DNA of 64,000 nucleotides from Paraburkholderia eburnea (GTDB lineage Bacteria > Pseudomonadota > Gammaproteobacteria > Burkholderiales > Burkholderiaceae). Below are positions 54,413-63,607 of this stretch, piece by piece; positions within the stretch are counted from its first letter, which is position 1, and every line of letters starts with the position of its first letter. The notes under the pieces were generated by a model, which saw nothing but the letters and a program-made list of their open reading frames with translations, made no database searches and was not told the origin of the DNA. The stretch lies in NCBI RefSeq assembly GCF_002917095.1, contig NZ_PQGA01000004.1, positions 124,001 to 188,000 on the forward strand, in the 5' to 3' direction. The translations under genes and the position numbers were made by a program.

Positions 54413-55211
54413 TTATGCCCCGACCCGAAGATTAGAAAGAGATGCTTCGCTATCTGGAATAGCGGGCCATCTTGTCCGGGCAGGGGCTAGCGCTTCAACT
54501 AATTAATTCTGCGAAATTCATGAGGAAAAGATGGGATAGCGTCGATGCGGTTTGCGTAAGCTGCGATAACCGGACGAGTCCACCGCAGGGGCAGTTGATC
54601 TGTCCGTTATGCTGGCGACAAGCGACGTCATGCTGGCGAAATCGTCGCGATACGTCAGTGTGCATACGAGTGTTTAAAGTCAGGTTTAAAGCGACGCTTT
54701 AAACCTGACTTGCTGACTTGATGATGCATTTACCTGAAGTCGCACGCGAGATTGCCGCCGCGCCACCTCGCGTCTTGAACGAAAGTGGTCCGGATAACAG
54801 ATAGCGTACCGGCTGCGTTCGTCTGGACCGATCGATCGGTCTGGTGCCGATCGTTGGCAACATGCGGTTATACCTTCAGCTTGCCCGACGCCCGCTGTGC
54901 TCGCCGGACGCACGCTCCACGACCAACCTGGTCCGCGCCTTCACCTGATTGGCTGCCCTAGCACTACGCGCATGGACCCGTATAGAAAACATCGGATTCC
55001 ACATTTGACGAAACGCAATGGTTGTTGACCGCGCGAAGCGTTTCGCTGCGTGCTGTGATACCGCGTTTCGCGCCTCTTTTGTGACCCCGCGCGCAGACTC
55101 CCAAATAAAGAATTCAATATCAACGGCTTAGGCTGCGGCGCGGATTCGGGTCGAAAAACTACGAGCCGTCGCTATCAGACAAATCCGATTCTCACGGCTC
55201 CTCTCCCCTCA
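54413..55211. other. Non-coding region between TonB receptor and opp operon
   Basis: About 800 bp with no credible gene. It is less GC-rich than the surroundings. It holds a 35-bp palindrome (54677-54711), a perfect 16-bp palindrome GACCGATCGATCGGTC (54826-54841), and a GCGAA...TTCGC dyad near 55040. A 28-codon frame from about 54720 has no ribosome site or family and was not called. This may be an old insertion site or a regulatory gap. Confidence 0.5.
54677..54711. repeat. 35-bp perfect palindrome
   Basis: Arms of 17 bases (54677-54693 and 54695-54711, beginning AAGTCAGGTTTAAAGCG) are exact reverse complements around a single central A at 54694. Only part can form a hairpin because the centre allows almost no loop, and no T-run follows. 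The direct repeat of GTTTAAAG (near 54672 and 54684) adds structure. Function unknown: operator, cruciform, or trace of a duplication. Confidence 0.85.
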
Positions 55212-55241
55212 TTGACAAGCACTGGAAGCGATTCCAATAAT
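55212..55241 (+). promoter_or_regulatory. Sigma70-type promoter of the opp operon with LacI-family-type operator
   Basis: TTGACA (55212-55217) and AATAAT (55236-55241) are 18 bases apart. Between and touching them lies TGGAAGCGATTCCA (55223-55236), a dyad with a central CG like LacI/GalR-family operators. A repressor bound here would block RNA polymerase. No LacI-type gene is in the window. The leader would be about 75 bases. Confidence 0.55.
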
Positions 55242-55321
55242 CGCCCCCGTTCGCCCAACCAGGCGATTTCCAGTCGTCGCCACAAGCCGGAACGGCAAAT
55301 AACATTTAATCAGGATGCCAT

Positions 55322-56959
55322 ATGAAAAATATGCTGAAGCGGAAAACCACACGCTTGATGGAGTCCGCTGGATTCGCGTTATGCGTCGCGATGCACACGG
55401 CGTCCTCCCAGGCCGTCACGATCCCGGCTGGCACGGCGCTCGCTGCGAAACAGGAAATCACCCGCCAGTTGCTGGCCGAAATCGAATCGCTCGATCCTGC
55501 ACACATCGAATCGACCAATGCGAACCTGGTCGGACTCGACGTGTTCGAAGGTCTCACGCGCGTCGATGCCGCGGGCAACGTCGTGCCGGGCGTGGCCGCA
55601 TCCTGGAAGCGCACGGCACCCGACACCTGGGTCTTCGCATTGCGTCACGACGCAAAATGGAGCGACGGCCATCCGGTCACCGCCGCCGATTTCGTCTATG
55701 CCTGGCAGCGCGTGGCCGATCCCAGGACGGCCTCGCCTTATACGGTCACGGTCGAATTCGTCAAGAACGCCAAGGCGGTGATCGCCGGCAAGCAGCCGGT
55801 GTCGAGCCTGGGCGTGCGCGCCATCGACCCGTATACGCTCGAAGTCAAAACCGAGGCGCCCACGCCCTTCTTCACCGAACTCGCCACCAATTCATCGCTT
55901 GCGCCCGTCGATCGCGCCACGGTGACGAAGTACGGCGCGAGCTGGACGCGCCCCGGCAATCTCGTGGGCAACGGCCCGTACGTGCTGGCCGACTGGCGGC
56001 CGAACGACCGCATCGTGCTCGTGCGCAATCCGCACTACTGGAACAACGCTCATGTCGCGATCACCCGCGTGACGTGGATGCCGGTCGAAAGCGACGAAAC
56101 GGCCATGCGCATGTTCCAGTCAGGCCAGATCGACATGACGTATCAGGTGCCGTCGGGCCAATATCCGCAACTCGTGAAGACGTTCGGTGGCGAACTCAAA
56201 CCAGGCTTGCAGATCGGCACGTACTACTACGCACTTAACAACACCGATCCGGCGCTGCGCGACGCACGCGTGCGTCAGGCGCTGTCGATGGTGCTCGACC
56301 GCGATCTGCTGACCGCGAAGATCACGCAAAGCGGCGAGCGTCCTGCCTATGGCCTGATCGTCGACGGCACCAAGGGCGCTCAGCCGTTCACGCCCGAATG
56401 GGCCGCATGGCCGATGGCGAAGCGCGTCGAAGCCGCGCGTGGGCTGTTGAAGGCTGCAGGCTATTCCGATGCCAAACCGCTCACATTCACGATGACCTAC
56501 AACACGAACGAGCTGCATAAAAAGGTGGCGCTGTTCGCATCGAGCGAGTGGCGCACGAAGCTCGGCGTCAACGCGAAGATGGAGAACCTCGAATTCAAGG
56601 TGCTGCTCAAACAGCGCCACGACGGCGCATACCAGATCGCGCGTGACGGCTGGTATGCCGACTACAACGACGCCATGTCGTATTTCGCCCTGATCCAGTG
56701 CGGCAGCCCGCAGAACGATCAGCGTTCGTGCAACCCCAAGGTCGATGATCAGGTTGCCGAAGCAAACCTTCAACCCGACGATGCCAAGCGCCGCGAGATG
56801 CTCACGCAGGCCTTCGCGCTCGCGATGCGCGACTACCCGCTTCTGCCGCTCTATCAGTACTCAAATGCGCGCCTCGTGAAATCGTATGTGGGCGGCTATT
56901 CGCTCGCCAACAATATCGACCAGCGCGCGTCGCAAGACATGTACATCCTCAAGCACTGA
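55322..56959 (+). CDS. oppA: Oligopeptide ABC transporter substrate-binding protein
   Basis: The 545-residue precursor has a signal peptide (about 31 residues, MHTASSQAV region) and an SBP family 5 fold. It shows EIESLDPAHIESTNANLVGLDVFEGLTR, WSDGHPVTAADFVYAWQRVADP (near 118) and NPHYWNN, as in OppA/MppA. It binds peptides in the periplasm for import by the OppBCDF genes that follow. AGGA lies about 10 bases before the ATG. The first gene of a five-gene operon. Confidence 0.94.
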   Translation: MKNMLKRKTTRLMESAGFALCVAMHTASSQAVTIPAGTALAAKQEITRQLLAEIESLDPAHIESTNANLVGLDVFEGLTRVDAAGNVVPGVAASWKRTAPDTWVFALRHDAKWSDGHPVTAADFVYAWQRVADPRTASPYTVTVEFVKNAKAVIAGKQPVSSLGVRAIDPYTLEVKTEAPTPFFTELATNSSLAPVDRATVTKYGASWTRPGNLVGNGPYVLADWRPNDRIVLVRNPHYWNNAHVAITRVTWMPVESDETAMRMFQSGQIDMTYQVPSGQYPQLVKTFGGELKPGLQIGTYYYALNNTDPALRDARVRQALSMVLDRDLLTAKITQSGERPAYGLIVDGTKGAQPFTPEWAAWPMAKRVEAARGLLKAAGYSDAKPLTFTMTYNTNELHKKVALFASSEWRTKLGVNAKMENLEFKVLLKQRHDGAYQIARDGWYADYNDAMSYFALIQCGSPQNDQRSCNPKVDDQVAEANLQPDDAKRREMLTQAFALAMRDYPLLPLYQYSNARLVKSYVGGYSLANNIDQRASQDMYILKH

Positions 56960-56960
56960 C

Positions 56961-57899
56961 ATGCTCGCCTATACCCTGCGCCGCGTGGTCTGGGCCGTGC
57001 CCACCGTGCTAGCCGTCGTGACCGGCTGCTTCCTCCTGCTGCATCTCACGCCGGGCGGCCCGTTCGATACCGAAAGAGCGATGTCCGCCGACGCGCTCGC
57101 CAACCTCAATGCGCGCTATCACCTGAACGAGCCGCTGTGGCAGCAGTATCTCGACTACCTCGTCGCGCTGCTGCACGGCGATCTGGGCGCGTCGTTCCGC
57201 TACGCCGACTGGTCCGTCAACGACCTCGTAAAAAAGGCGCTGCCCGTGAGTCTGGGTATCGGCGGCGTGTCGATTCCGCTTGCGGTGCTGTGCGGCGTCG
57301 CGCTCGGCGCGGTGGCCGCCGTGCGGCGCAACAGCCTGGTCGATCATGCGGTAATGCTGCTCGGCAATCTCGGCAACGTGGTGCCGCCCTTCGTGCTCGG
57401 CCCCGTACTCGTGCTGGTGTTCGCCGTGCTGCTCAAGACGCGCGACGGCGACGGCTGGCTCCCCGCCGGAGGCTGGGGCGAAGGCGGCTGGACCCATCGT
57501 GTGCTGCCCGTCGCGCTGCTCGTCGTCATCAACATGGCCGCGATCGCACGCGTGATGCGCGGCAGCCTAATCGAAGTGCTCGCGGGAAACTTCATCCGTA
57601 CCGCGCGCGCCAAGGGCTTGCCCGCTCGCACGATCGTGCTGCGCCACGCGCTGCGGCCCGCGTTGATGCCGGTGGTTTCGCTGCTTGGGCCGGTGTGCAT
57701 TTCGTCGATCACCGCAGCCGTGGTGACCGAGTCGGTGTTCGCGCTGCCGGGCCTCGGGCAACTGGTGGTCAACGGCGCGGTCAACCGCGATTACACGCTC
57801 GTGCTCGGCCTCGTCGTGCTGACCACCGTCTGCGCCGTGCTGTTCAACCTCCTCGTCGATCTCGCCTATGCGTGGCTCGATCCGCGCATCCGCTACTGA
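56961..57899 (+). CDS. oppB: Peptide ABC transporter permease OppB
   Basis: This 312-residue inner-membrane protein has six helices and the OppB/DppB conserved motifs: HLTPGGPFDTERAMS (near 28-42), the EAA-like loop FIRTARAKGLPARTIVLRHALRPALMPVV (near 212-240) and the end VDLAYAWLDPRIRY. It starts 1 base after the oppA stop. It pairs with OppC as the translocation channel. Confidence 0.94.
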   Translation: MLAYTLRRVVWAVPTVLAVVTGCFLLLHLTPGGPFDTERAMSADALANLNARYHLNEPLWQQYLDYLVALLHGDLGASFRYADWSVNDLVKKALPVSLGIGGVSIPLAVLCGVALGAVAAVRRNSLVDHAVMLLGNLGNVVPPFVLGPVLVLVFAVLLKTRDGDGWLPAGGWGEGGWTHRVLPVALLVVINMAAIARVMRGSLIEVLAGNFIRTARAKGLPARTIVLRHALRPALMPVVSLLGPVCISSITAAVVTESVFALPGLGQLVVNGAVNRDYTLVLGLVVLTTVCAVLFNLLVDLAYAWLDPRIRY

Positions 57900-57914
57900 A
57901 GCCACCGAACGCTC

Positions 57915-58796
57915 ATGAAAACCCTTTCCACCGTACCCCCGCGTGCTGCGACCGCGCGCCGGGCGCCGCCCGCGCTCGCGCGCTTCCTGCGCCATCGCGC
58001 AGCGCTGGCGAGCTTCGTGCTCCTCGTGCTGATCGCGCTGGCCTGCTTCATCGGCCCGTTCCTGCTGCCCAATTCGCCCGTCGATAGCGACTGGAGCGCC
58101 ATCGGCCTCGCGCCCACGCTGCAAGGCGGCCACTGGCTCGGCACCGACGAACTCGGCCGCGATCTGCTCGCGCGCACGCTCGTGGGCGGACGCGTTTCGC
58201 TCGAAGTCGGTCTGCTCGGCACGCTGGTTTCCACGCTCGTGGGCGTGGTGTACGGCGCAAGCGCGGGCTATCTGGGCGGCCGCACGGATGCCGTCCTCAT
58301 GCGCATCGTCGACATGATGTACGCGATTCCCTACATGCTGATCGCGATCCTCATGGTCACGCTGTTCGGCCGTGCATTTTCTCTCGTTGTCCTGACGATT
58401 AGCGCGTTCTCCTGGCTCGACATGGCGCGCGTGGTGCGCGGGCAAACGCTCTCGCTGCGCACGCGCGAATTCGTCGATGCCGCGCGCGCCATCGGCGTGC
58501 GGCCCGCCGCGATCATCGCGCGCCATATCGTGCCGAACCTCGCCGGCATCGTCGCCGTCTACGCAACCGTCACCGTGCCCAGCATCGTACTGACCGAATC
58601 GGTGCTTTCGTTCCTCGGTCTGGGCGTGCAGGAGCCGATGACGAGCTGGGGCGTGCTGATCCAGGACGGCGCGCAAAAGCTCGAAGCCATGCCCTGGCTG
58701 CTGCTCGGCCCCGCCGCGATGCTGTGCCTGACGCTCTATTGCGTGAATTTCGTCGGCGATGGCCTGCGCGACGCGCTCGATCCCAAGGAGCATTGA
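57915..58796 (+). CDS. oppC: Peptide ABC transporter permease OppC
   Basis: This 293-residue inner-membrane protein has an N-terminal cytoplasmic stretch and helices beginning near residue 30. Motifs LGTDELGRDLLARTLVGGRVSLEVGLLGT (near 75-103), the EAA loop EFVDAARAIGVRPAAIIARHIVPN (near 182) and VLSFLGLGVQEPMTSWG are those of OppC. It lies 15 bp after oppB. Confidence 0.94.
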   Translation: MKTLSTVPPRAATARRAPPALARFLRHRAALASFVLLVLIALACFIGPFLLPNSPVDSDWSAIGLAPTLQGGHWLGTDELGRDLLARTLVGGRVSLEVGLLGTLVSTLVGVVYGASAGYLGGRTDAVLMRIVDMMYAIPYMLIAILMVTLFGRAFSLVVLTISAFSWLDMARVVRGQTLSLRTREFVDAARAIGVRPAAIIARHIVPNLAGIVAVYATVTVPSIVLTESVLSFLGLGVQEPMTSWGVLIQDGAQKLEAMPWLLLGPAAMLCLTLYCVNFVGDGLRDALDPKEH

Positions 58797-58797
58797 C

Positions 58798-59793
58798 ATG
58801 GCGCTGCTCGAAGTGAACAACCTCGGCGTGCGCTTCACGCGCCGCGACGGCCCGAGCGTCGATGTGGTGCAGGACGTGTCATTCGCGCTCGACGCGGGCG
58901 GCACGCTCGGCATCGTCGGCGAATCGGGTTCCGGCAAGAGTCAGACCGTGATGGCGCTGCTCGGGCTGCTGGCGTCGAACGGTCAGGCCTCGGGCCACGC
59001 GTTCCTGCGCGGCGCGGACCTGCTCGCCATGAAGCCTGCCGCGCTCAACCGCATTCGCGGCGACCGCATCGCGATGATCTTTCAGGACCCGATGACCTCG
59101 CTCAATCCGTTCCTCACGATCGAACGGCAGATGACCGAGGCGCTGCAACTGCATCGCAACGCCACGCGCCGCGAGGCGCGAAAGCGTGCAATCGAGGCAC
59201 TGGAGCGCGTGCGCATTCCTGATGCCGCGCGTCGCATCGGCATGTATCCGCATGAGTTCTCGGGCGGTATGCGCCAGCGCGTGCTGATCGCCGCGGCGCT
59301 CATGATGGAGCCTGATGTGCTGATCGCCGACGAACCCACCACCGCGCTCGACGTGACGGTGCAGGCGCAGATCCTGGCGTTGCTGCGCGAGATGAACCGC
59401 GAGCGCGGCACGGCCATTGTGCTCATCACGCACGACATGGGCGTGGTGGCCGAACTCTGCGACGACGTCATGGTGATGTATGCGGGCCGCGCCGTCGAAA
59501 AAGCCAGCGCTAGCGCGCTGTTCGCGCGGCCGCAGCACCCCTATACGGCGGGTTTGCTTGGCGCGCTGCCGCGTCTCGATGCGCAGGTCGGCGCGCCGCT
59601 TTGCACGATTCCCGGCAATCCGCCCATGCCCGGCGGCAGCGGCGCGGGTTGTGCGTTCGCGCCACGCTGCGCGTATGCGTTCGAGCGCTGCCGCAGCGAA
59701 GCCCCTTCGCTTCACAGCCACGGCGCGCGCTCGCGTGCGTGTCATTTGCCAGCCGATATCGCGTTGCAAGCCGCGCCGGGAGTCTTCGTATGA
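58798..59793 (+). CDS. oppD: Peptide ABC transporter ATPase OppD
   Basis: This 331-residue ATPase has Walker A GESGSGKSQ (near 40), signature FSGGMRQR (near 158) and Walker B VLIADEPTTALD (near 177). A C-terminal oligopeptide-type domain carries conserved cysteines (CAFAPRCAYAFERC and ACH, near 281-319) that in homologues bind a 4Fe-4S cluster. AAGGAG lies 8 bases before the ATG. It overlaps oppF by 4 bases (ATGA). Confidence 0.94.
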   Translation: MALLEVNNLGVRFTRRDGPSVDVVQDVSFALDAGGTLGIVGESGSGKSQTVMALLGLLASNGQASGHAFLRGADLLAMKPAALNRIRGDRIAMIFQDPMTSLNPFLTIERQMTEALQLHRNATRREARKRAIEALERVRIPDAARRIGMYPHEFSGGMRQRVLIAAALMMEPDVLIADEPTTALDVTVQAQILALLREMNRERGTAIVLITHDMGVVAELCDDVMVMYAGRAVEKASASALFARPQHPYTAGLLGALPRLDAQVGAPLCTIPGNPPMPGGSGAGCAFAPRCAYAFERCRSEAPSLHSHGARSRACHLPADIALQAAPGVFV

Positions 59794-60848
59794 GCGATAT
59801 CACGAACCACGTCGCAGACGATCTGACCACGACATCGCAAACGGAAACGGAAACGCTGCTGAGCGTGCGCGATCTGAGCGTGAATTTCCACGTCGCGCGC
59901 GGCGGCTGGCCCTGGCAGAAGGCCACGCTGCACGCCGTCAACGGCGTGTCATTCGATGTACGGCGCGGCGAAACGCTCGGCCTCGTCGGCGAGTCGGGCT
60001 GCGGGAAATCCACGCTTGCACGCGCATTGATCGGCCTCGCGCCCGTCGCTAAAGGAAGCGTCCTTTGGCGTGGCGAGGAAACCGTCTCGGGCGCACACCG
60101 CCAGCTCGGCACGCTGCGCCGCGACGCGCAGATGATTTTTCAGGACCCGCTGGCCTCGCTCGATCCGCGCATGTCGATTGGCGAGATCGTCGCCGAACCG
60201 CTGCGCACGCACGCGCCGCATCTGGGGCGCAAGGAGATCGATCGCCGCGTGCTGACGATGCTCGAACGCGTCGGGCTCAACACGCAGCACGCGGTACGAC
60301 GTGCGCATGAATTCTCGGGCGGACAGTGCCAGCGCGTCGGCATCGCTCGGGCGTTGATCGGCGATCCGGGGCTGGTGATCTGCGATGAACCGGTTTCCGC
60401 GCTCGACGTTTCGATCCAGGCACAGATCGTCAATCTCCTGCGCGACCTGCAACGCGAGCGCTCGCTGTCGCTGCTGTTCGTGGCGCACGATCTCGCCGTG
60501 GTGAAGACCATCAGCCATCGCGTGATGGTGATGTATCTGGGCCGCGTGATGGAAATCGGCGATTGCCACGCCGTCTATGACGGCGCGCGCCATCCGTACA
60601 CGCGCGCACTGCTCGACGCGGTGCCCGTGCCCGATCCGGCGCTCGCGCGCCTGCGCCGCGGCACGCCATTGAGCGGCGAAATCCCCTCGCCACTCGATCC
60701 GCCGTCGGGCTGCGCATTTCGCACGCGCTGCCCGCACGCCTCCGATAGCTGCGCCGCACGCTTGCCGCCTTTGCTGCGCGCCGGCGCCGGTCAGTCTCTC
60801 GCCGCCTGCTGGCACCCGTTCGGAAGCGGCGCGACACCCCCTGCCTGA
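59790..60848 (+). CDS. oppF: Peptide ABC transporter ATPase OppF
   Basis: The 352-residue second ATPase has a longer N-terminus (DLTTTSQTETETLLSVRDLSVNF), Walker A GESGCGKST (near 67), signature FSGGQCQRVGIARAL (near 172) and Walker B LVICDEPVSALD (near 192). The C-terminal cysteine-rich segment is CAFRTRCPHASDSC. It powers the importer with OppD. Last gene of the opp operon; a 90-bp gap leads to the OprD-type porin. Confidence 0.94.
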   Translation: MSDITNHVADDLTTTSQTETETLLSVRDLSVNFHVARGGWPWQKATLHAVNGVSFDVRRGETLGLVGESGCGKSTLARALIGLAPVAKGSVLWRGEETVSGAHRQLGTLRRDAQMIFQDPLASLDPRMSIGEIVAEPLRTHAPHLGRKEIDRRVLTMLERVGLNTQHAVRRAHEFSGGQCQRVGIARALIGDPGLVICDEPVSALDVSIQAQIVNLLRDLQRERSLSLLFVAHDLAVVKTISHRVMVMYLGRVMEIGDCHAVYDGARHPYTRALLDAVPVPDPALARLRRGTPLSGEIPSPLDPPSGCAFRTRCPHASDSCAARLPPLLRAGAGQSLAACWHPFGSGATPPA

Positions 60849-60938
60849 TGCGTCCTTTTTCCCTATCGCGGGGACGCAACGACAGCCTGGCAATCCTTAT
60901 CGATTGCCGGATTCTAACGACAATGCAATCAGAGACCA

Positions 60939-62582
60939 ATGATGAAGAACGCACCCACCATCAGGAGACACGCCATCGCGCTCGCCGCTTTGGCACTTGC
61001 CGTATCGCTGGGCACCCTGTCCGCGCGCGCCGACGAAGCGAGTCCGAATGCCGCCCCGGCGGCGAGCGCAGCCACCGCCGCAAGCGCACCGGCTTCGAAG
61101 GCCACACACCATCTACACAAGAAGAAGTCCAAAGCCGCGCGCAAGCAAAAGTCCCAGACATCGTCGTCGCAAAGCGCGTCGCCCGCCGTGAGCAACGTGC
61201 AGACGCGGCCGCCCGCCACCAGCGTCGATCGACTGGTCGAGCCGAATGCGGCTGAAACGCTCTCGTCCGGGATGCCGGACGCCAACCCCAGCACGAGCGT
61301 GCGCGCCGACAATCCGCCGCGCGCGCAATCCGCGCTGTCGGACCAGGCCGCGAGCAAAGGCTTTATCGGCGATAGCCATCTGATGCTCAATCTGCGCAAC
61401 TACGCGGACGTGCAGGACGTCACGGGCGGCCCGCACCGCCATGCGTGGACCCAGGGTGCGATGCTCGATTACACCTCGGGCTTCACGCAGGGGCCGATCG
61501 GCTTCGGCGTGGACGCGTCGCTCTACGGCGCGTTCAAGTTCGACGGCGGCCAGGGCGCGGGCAATATGGTGCACGTCGGCAAGGATGGCGGCGGCGAGAA
61601 CCAGTTCGCGTGGGCCTATCCCGGCCTCTACGACGTGAAGGCGCGCGTGTCCGATACGGTCGTCAAGTACGGCCTGCAGATGACCGCCGATAACCCGTTC
61701 TTCGAGCCGCACGACAATCGCGCGCTGCCGCCGACCTTCCTCGGCGTGTCGCTCGTGAGCAAGGACATCGCCAACACCGTGCTGCAGGGCGGCAGCTTCA
61801 CCAAGGTGGACCCGCGCGGTCATACGAATCTGGTCGATCTCTCGACCTCCTATGGCGGCGTGACGTTCAAGCGCTTCAGCTACGCGGGCGGCAGTTGGGA
61901 TTACAGCCCGAACGGCAATCTGTCACTGTTCGCAAACCAGGCCGATAGCGTGTGGCGTCAGTACTATGGCTCGCTGCAACAAAGCGTCGGCGATGTCTCG
62001 ACGCTCAAATGGACGGGCTTCGCCAATGCCTATTCGACGCATAGCGTGGGCGGCGGTCTCGAAGGCCATATCGACAACAACGCGTATAGCCTGTCGCTGG
62101 CCGCGCAGCATGGTGCGCATTCGCTGCTGGTGGGCTATCAGCAGATTCTCGGCGACCAGTTCTTCGATTATGTGAACGAGACCAACGGCATCTATCTCGT
62201 GAATTCGATGGACGTGGATTACAACGCGCCACACGAGAAGTCGTTTCAGGTACGTTATGGCTTCGACGGTCAATATGCAGGACTGCCTGGCGCGAAGGCG
62301 ATGCTCTGGTATGCGCTGGGTTGGGGCGCGGACGGCTCGGCGGGCGCGGCGGCGAACGGCCCCGGCAGCGCGCTGTATGGTCTGTACTGGAAGGACGGCC
62401 AGCCGGTGCACGGCTCGCATCACGAGTTCGGCTTTATCCCGTCGTACACGATCCAGAGCGGGCGCTTCAAGGATACGAAGATCGTGTTCACGGCGATGTG
62501 GCATCACGGCTCGAAGTATTACTCCGACCCGAGCAATTCGGAGTACCGACTACTGGTGGCCATGCCCTTAAAGCTGTTCTAA
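60939..62582 (+). CDS. OprD-family outer-membrane porin
   Basis: This 547-residue precursor has a signal peptide (residues 1 to about 32, LGTLSARADEA). A long Ala/Lys/Ser-rich N-terminal extension (about 33-110, HHLHKKKSKAARKQK) follows, unusual for OprD. The OprD barrel then begins (GFIGDSHLMLNLRNYADV, near 140) and has GFTQGPIGFGVDASLYGAFK, FGVSLVSKD-like segments, GSWDYSPNGNLSLFANQ and the terminal MPLKLF. OprD channels admit basic amino acids, small peptides or aromatic acids. Its place after oppABCDF suggests it is the outer-membrane gate for the same peptides. ATG at 60939 or 60942. Confidence 0.88.
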   Translation: MMKNAPTIRRHAIALAALALAVSLGTLSARADEASPNAAPAASAATAASAPASKATHHLHKKKSKAARKQKSQTSSSQSASPAVSNVQTRPPATSVDRLVEPNAAETLSSGMPDANPSTSVRADNPPRAQSALSDQAASKGFIGDSHLMLNLRNYADVQDVTGGPHRHAWTQGAMLDYTSGFTQGPIGFGVDASLYGAFKFDGGQGAGNMVHVGKDGGGENQFAWAYPGLYDVKARVSDTVVKYGLQMTADNPFFEPHDNRALPPTFLGVSLVSKDIANTVLQGGSFTKVDPRGHTNLVDLSTSYGGVTFKRFSYAGGSWDYSPNGNLSLFANQADSVWRQYYGSLQQSVGDVSTLKWTGFANAYSTHSVGGGLEGHIDNNAYSLSLAAQHGAHSLLVGYQQILGDQFFDYVNETNGIYLVNSMDVDYNAPHEKSFQVRYGFDGQYAGLPGAKAMLWYALGWGADGSAGAAANGPGSALYGLYWKDGQPVHGSHHEFGFIPSYTIQSGRFKDTKIVFTAMWHHGSKYYSDPSNSEYRLLVAMPLKLF

Positions 62583-62614
62583 ACCGGCTATGCAGGAGGG
62601 AGCGGACAACGCGA

Positions 62615-63502
62615 TCACCCTAACCACTCCCTCCCGCGTTCTTCCAGAAACCCCACGAAACTCCGTATTTTCGGCAGCGGCTGCCGGTCCTGCCGATACA
62701 GCGCGTGCACTGGCCGCCCGGCCGGCGTCGCGTCTTCCAGCACGCTCACGAGCCGCCCGGCCGACAGGTCGTCCGCCACGAGAATCGACGGCTGCAATAG
62801 TAGCCCCGCGCCATGCAGCGCGGCCTGGCGCAGCGCGAGACCATCGTTGCAGAGAAACGTCGTGTCTTCGGGCCAGCGGCTTTCTCCCGTCAGCCGCCAG
62901 CCATTGCGCCGGTCCCAGACCGAGTGCCCGAGGCACCGGTGCGCGGCCAGTTCGTCGAGCGTGCGCGGCGTGCCGTGGCGCGCGAGGTAGTCGGGCGACG
63001 CGCAGATCGCCATGCGGTACAGCCCGATCGGCCGCGCGACGAGGTTCAGATCCGCATCCAGATCGCCGATCCGCACCGCCACGTCGAAGCCCTCATCGAC
63101 GAGATCCACGACGCTATTGCTCAGATCGAGGTCGATACGCACCTGCGGATGCCCGTTCTGGTATTCGGCGGCAAGCGGTGCGATCACGCAGGCGCCCAGC
63201 GTCGTCGCCGCCGTGATGCGCAGGCGTCCGCGCGGCTCGGCTCGCAGGCTCTCCACCGAGGCCTCGGCCAGCGCCAGTTGCTCCAGCACCTTGCGGCTTT
63301 CGTCGTAGAAGCGCCGGCCCGCGTCGGTGAGGCTCTGCGCGCGCGTGTTGCGCTGGAGCAGTTGCGCGCCAAGATGCGTCTCCAGTTGCCGCACGTGCTT
63401 GCCGACCATCACGGGGCTCAAGTCGAGTTCGCGGGCGGCGGCGCTGAAGCTGCCGCGCTCCACGGCGCTCACAAAGACTTCCATGCTGCGCAACCGGTCC
63501 AT
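62615..63502 (-). CDS. LysR-family transcriptional regulator
   Basis: This 295-residue regulator has an N-terminal winged HTH (MEVFVSAVERGSFSAAARELDLSPVMVGKHVRQLE, residues 7-41). An effector-binding domain (about 90-295) includes GRLRITAATTLGACVIAPL and DLVDEGFDVAVRIGDL, the pattern of the aromatic/quinone-type LysR subgroup. It is divergent from an SDR gene 105 bp away, the usual LysR-target layout, so it probably controls that gene. The convergent OprD gene ends 32 bp away without a visible terminator. Confidence 0.93.
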   Translation of the reverse strand: MDRLRSMEVFVSAVERGSFSAAARELDLSPVMVGKHVRQLETHLGAQLLQRNTRAQSLTDAGRRFYDESRKVLEQLALAEASVESLRAEPRGRLRITAATTLGACVIAPLAAEYQNGHPQVRIDLDLSNSVVDLVDEGFDVAVRIGDLDADLNLVARPIGLYRMAICASPDYLARHGTPRTLDELAAHRCLGHSVWDRRNGWRLTGESRWPEDTTFLCNDGLALRQAALHGAGLLLQPSILVADDLSAGRLVSVLEDATPAGRPVHALYRQDRQPLPKIRSFVGFLEERGREWLG

Positions 63503-63607
63503 GATTGCAAACCCCTGGTTTCAAGTGAACGAAATTATCGTCCATTTATTCTTTTGAGTGTCAGGCCGATAGTGTGAGCTTCGCAGTCCAATCAAGGAGA
63601 ATCGCAG

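Noticed and set aside
52088-54490. 800-codon frame opposite the TonB receptor
   Set aside because: Antisense shadow. The receptor on the other strand has signal peptide, plug and barrel end.
54677-54711. 35-bp palindrome read as a Rho-independent terminator
   Set aside because: No T-run on either side and a central spacer of one base, so it does not fit the class; kept as a repeat of unknown role.
54722-54805. 28-codon frame in the opp upstream gap
   Set aside because: No ribosome site, no family and too short to support.
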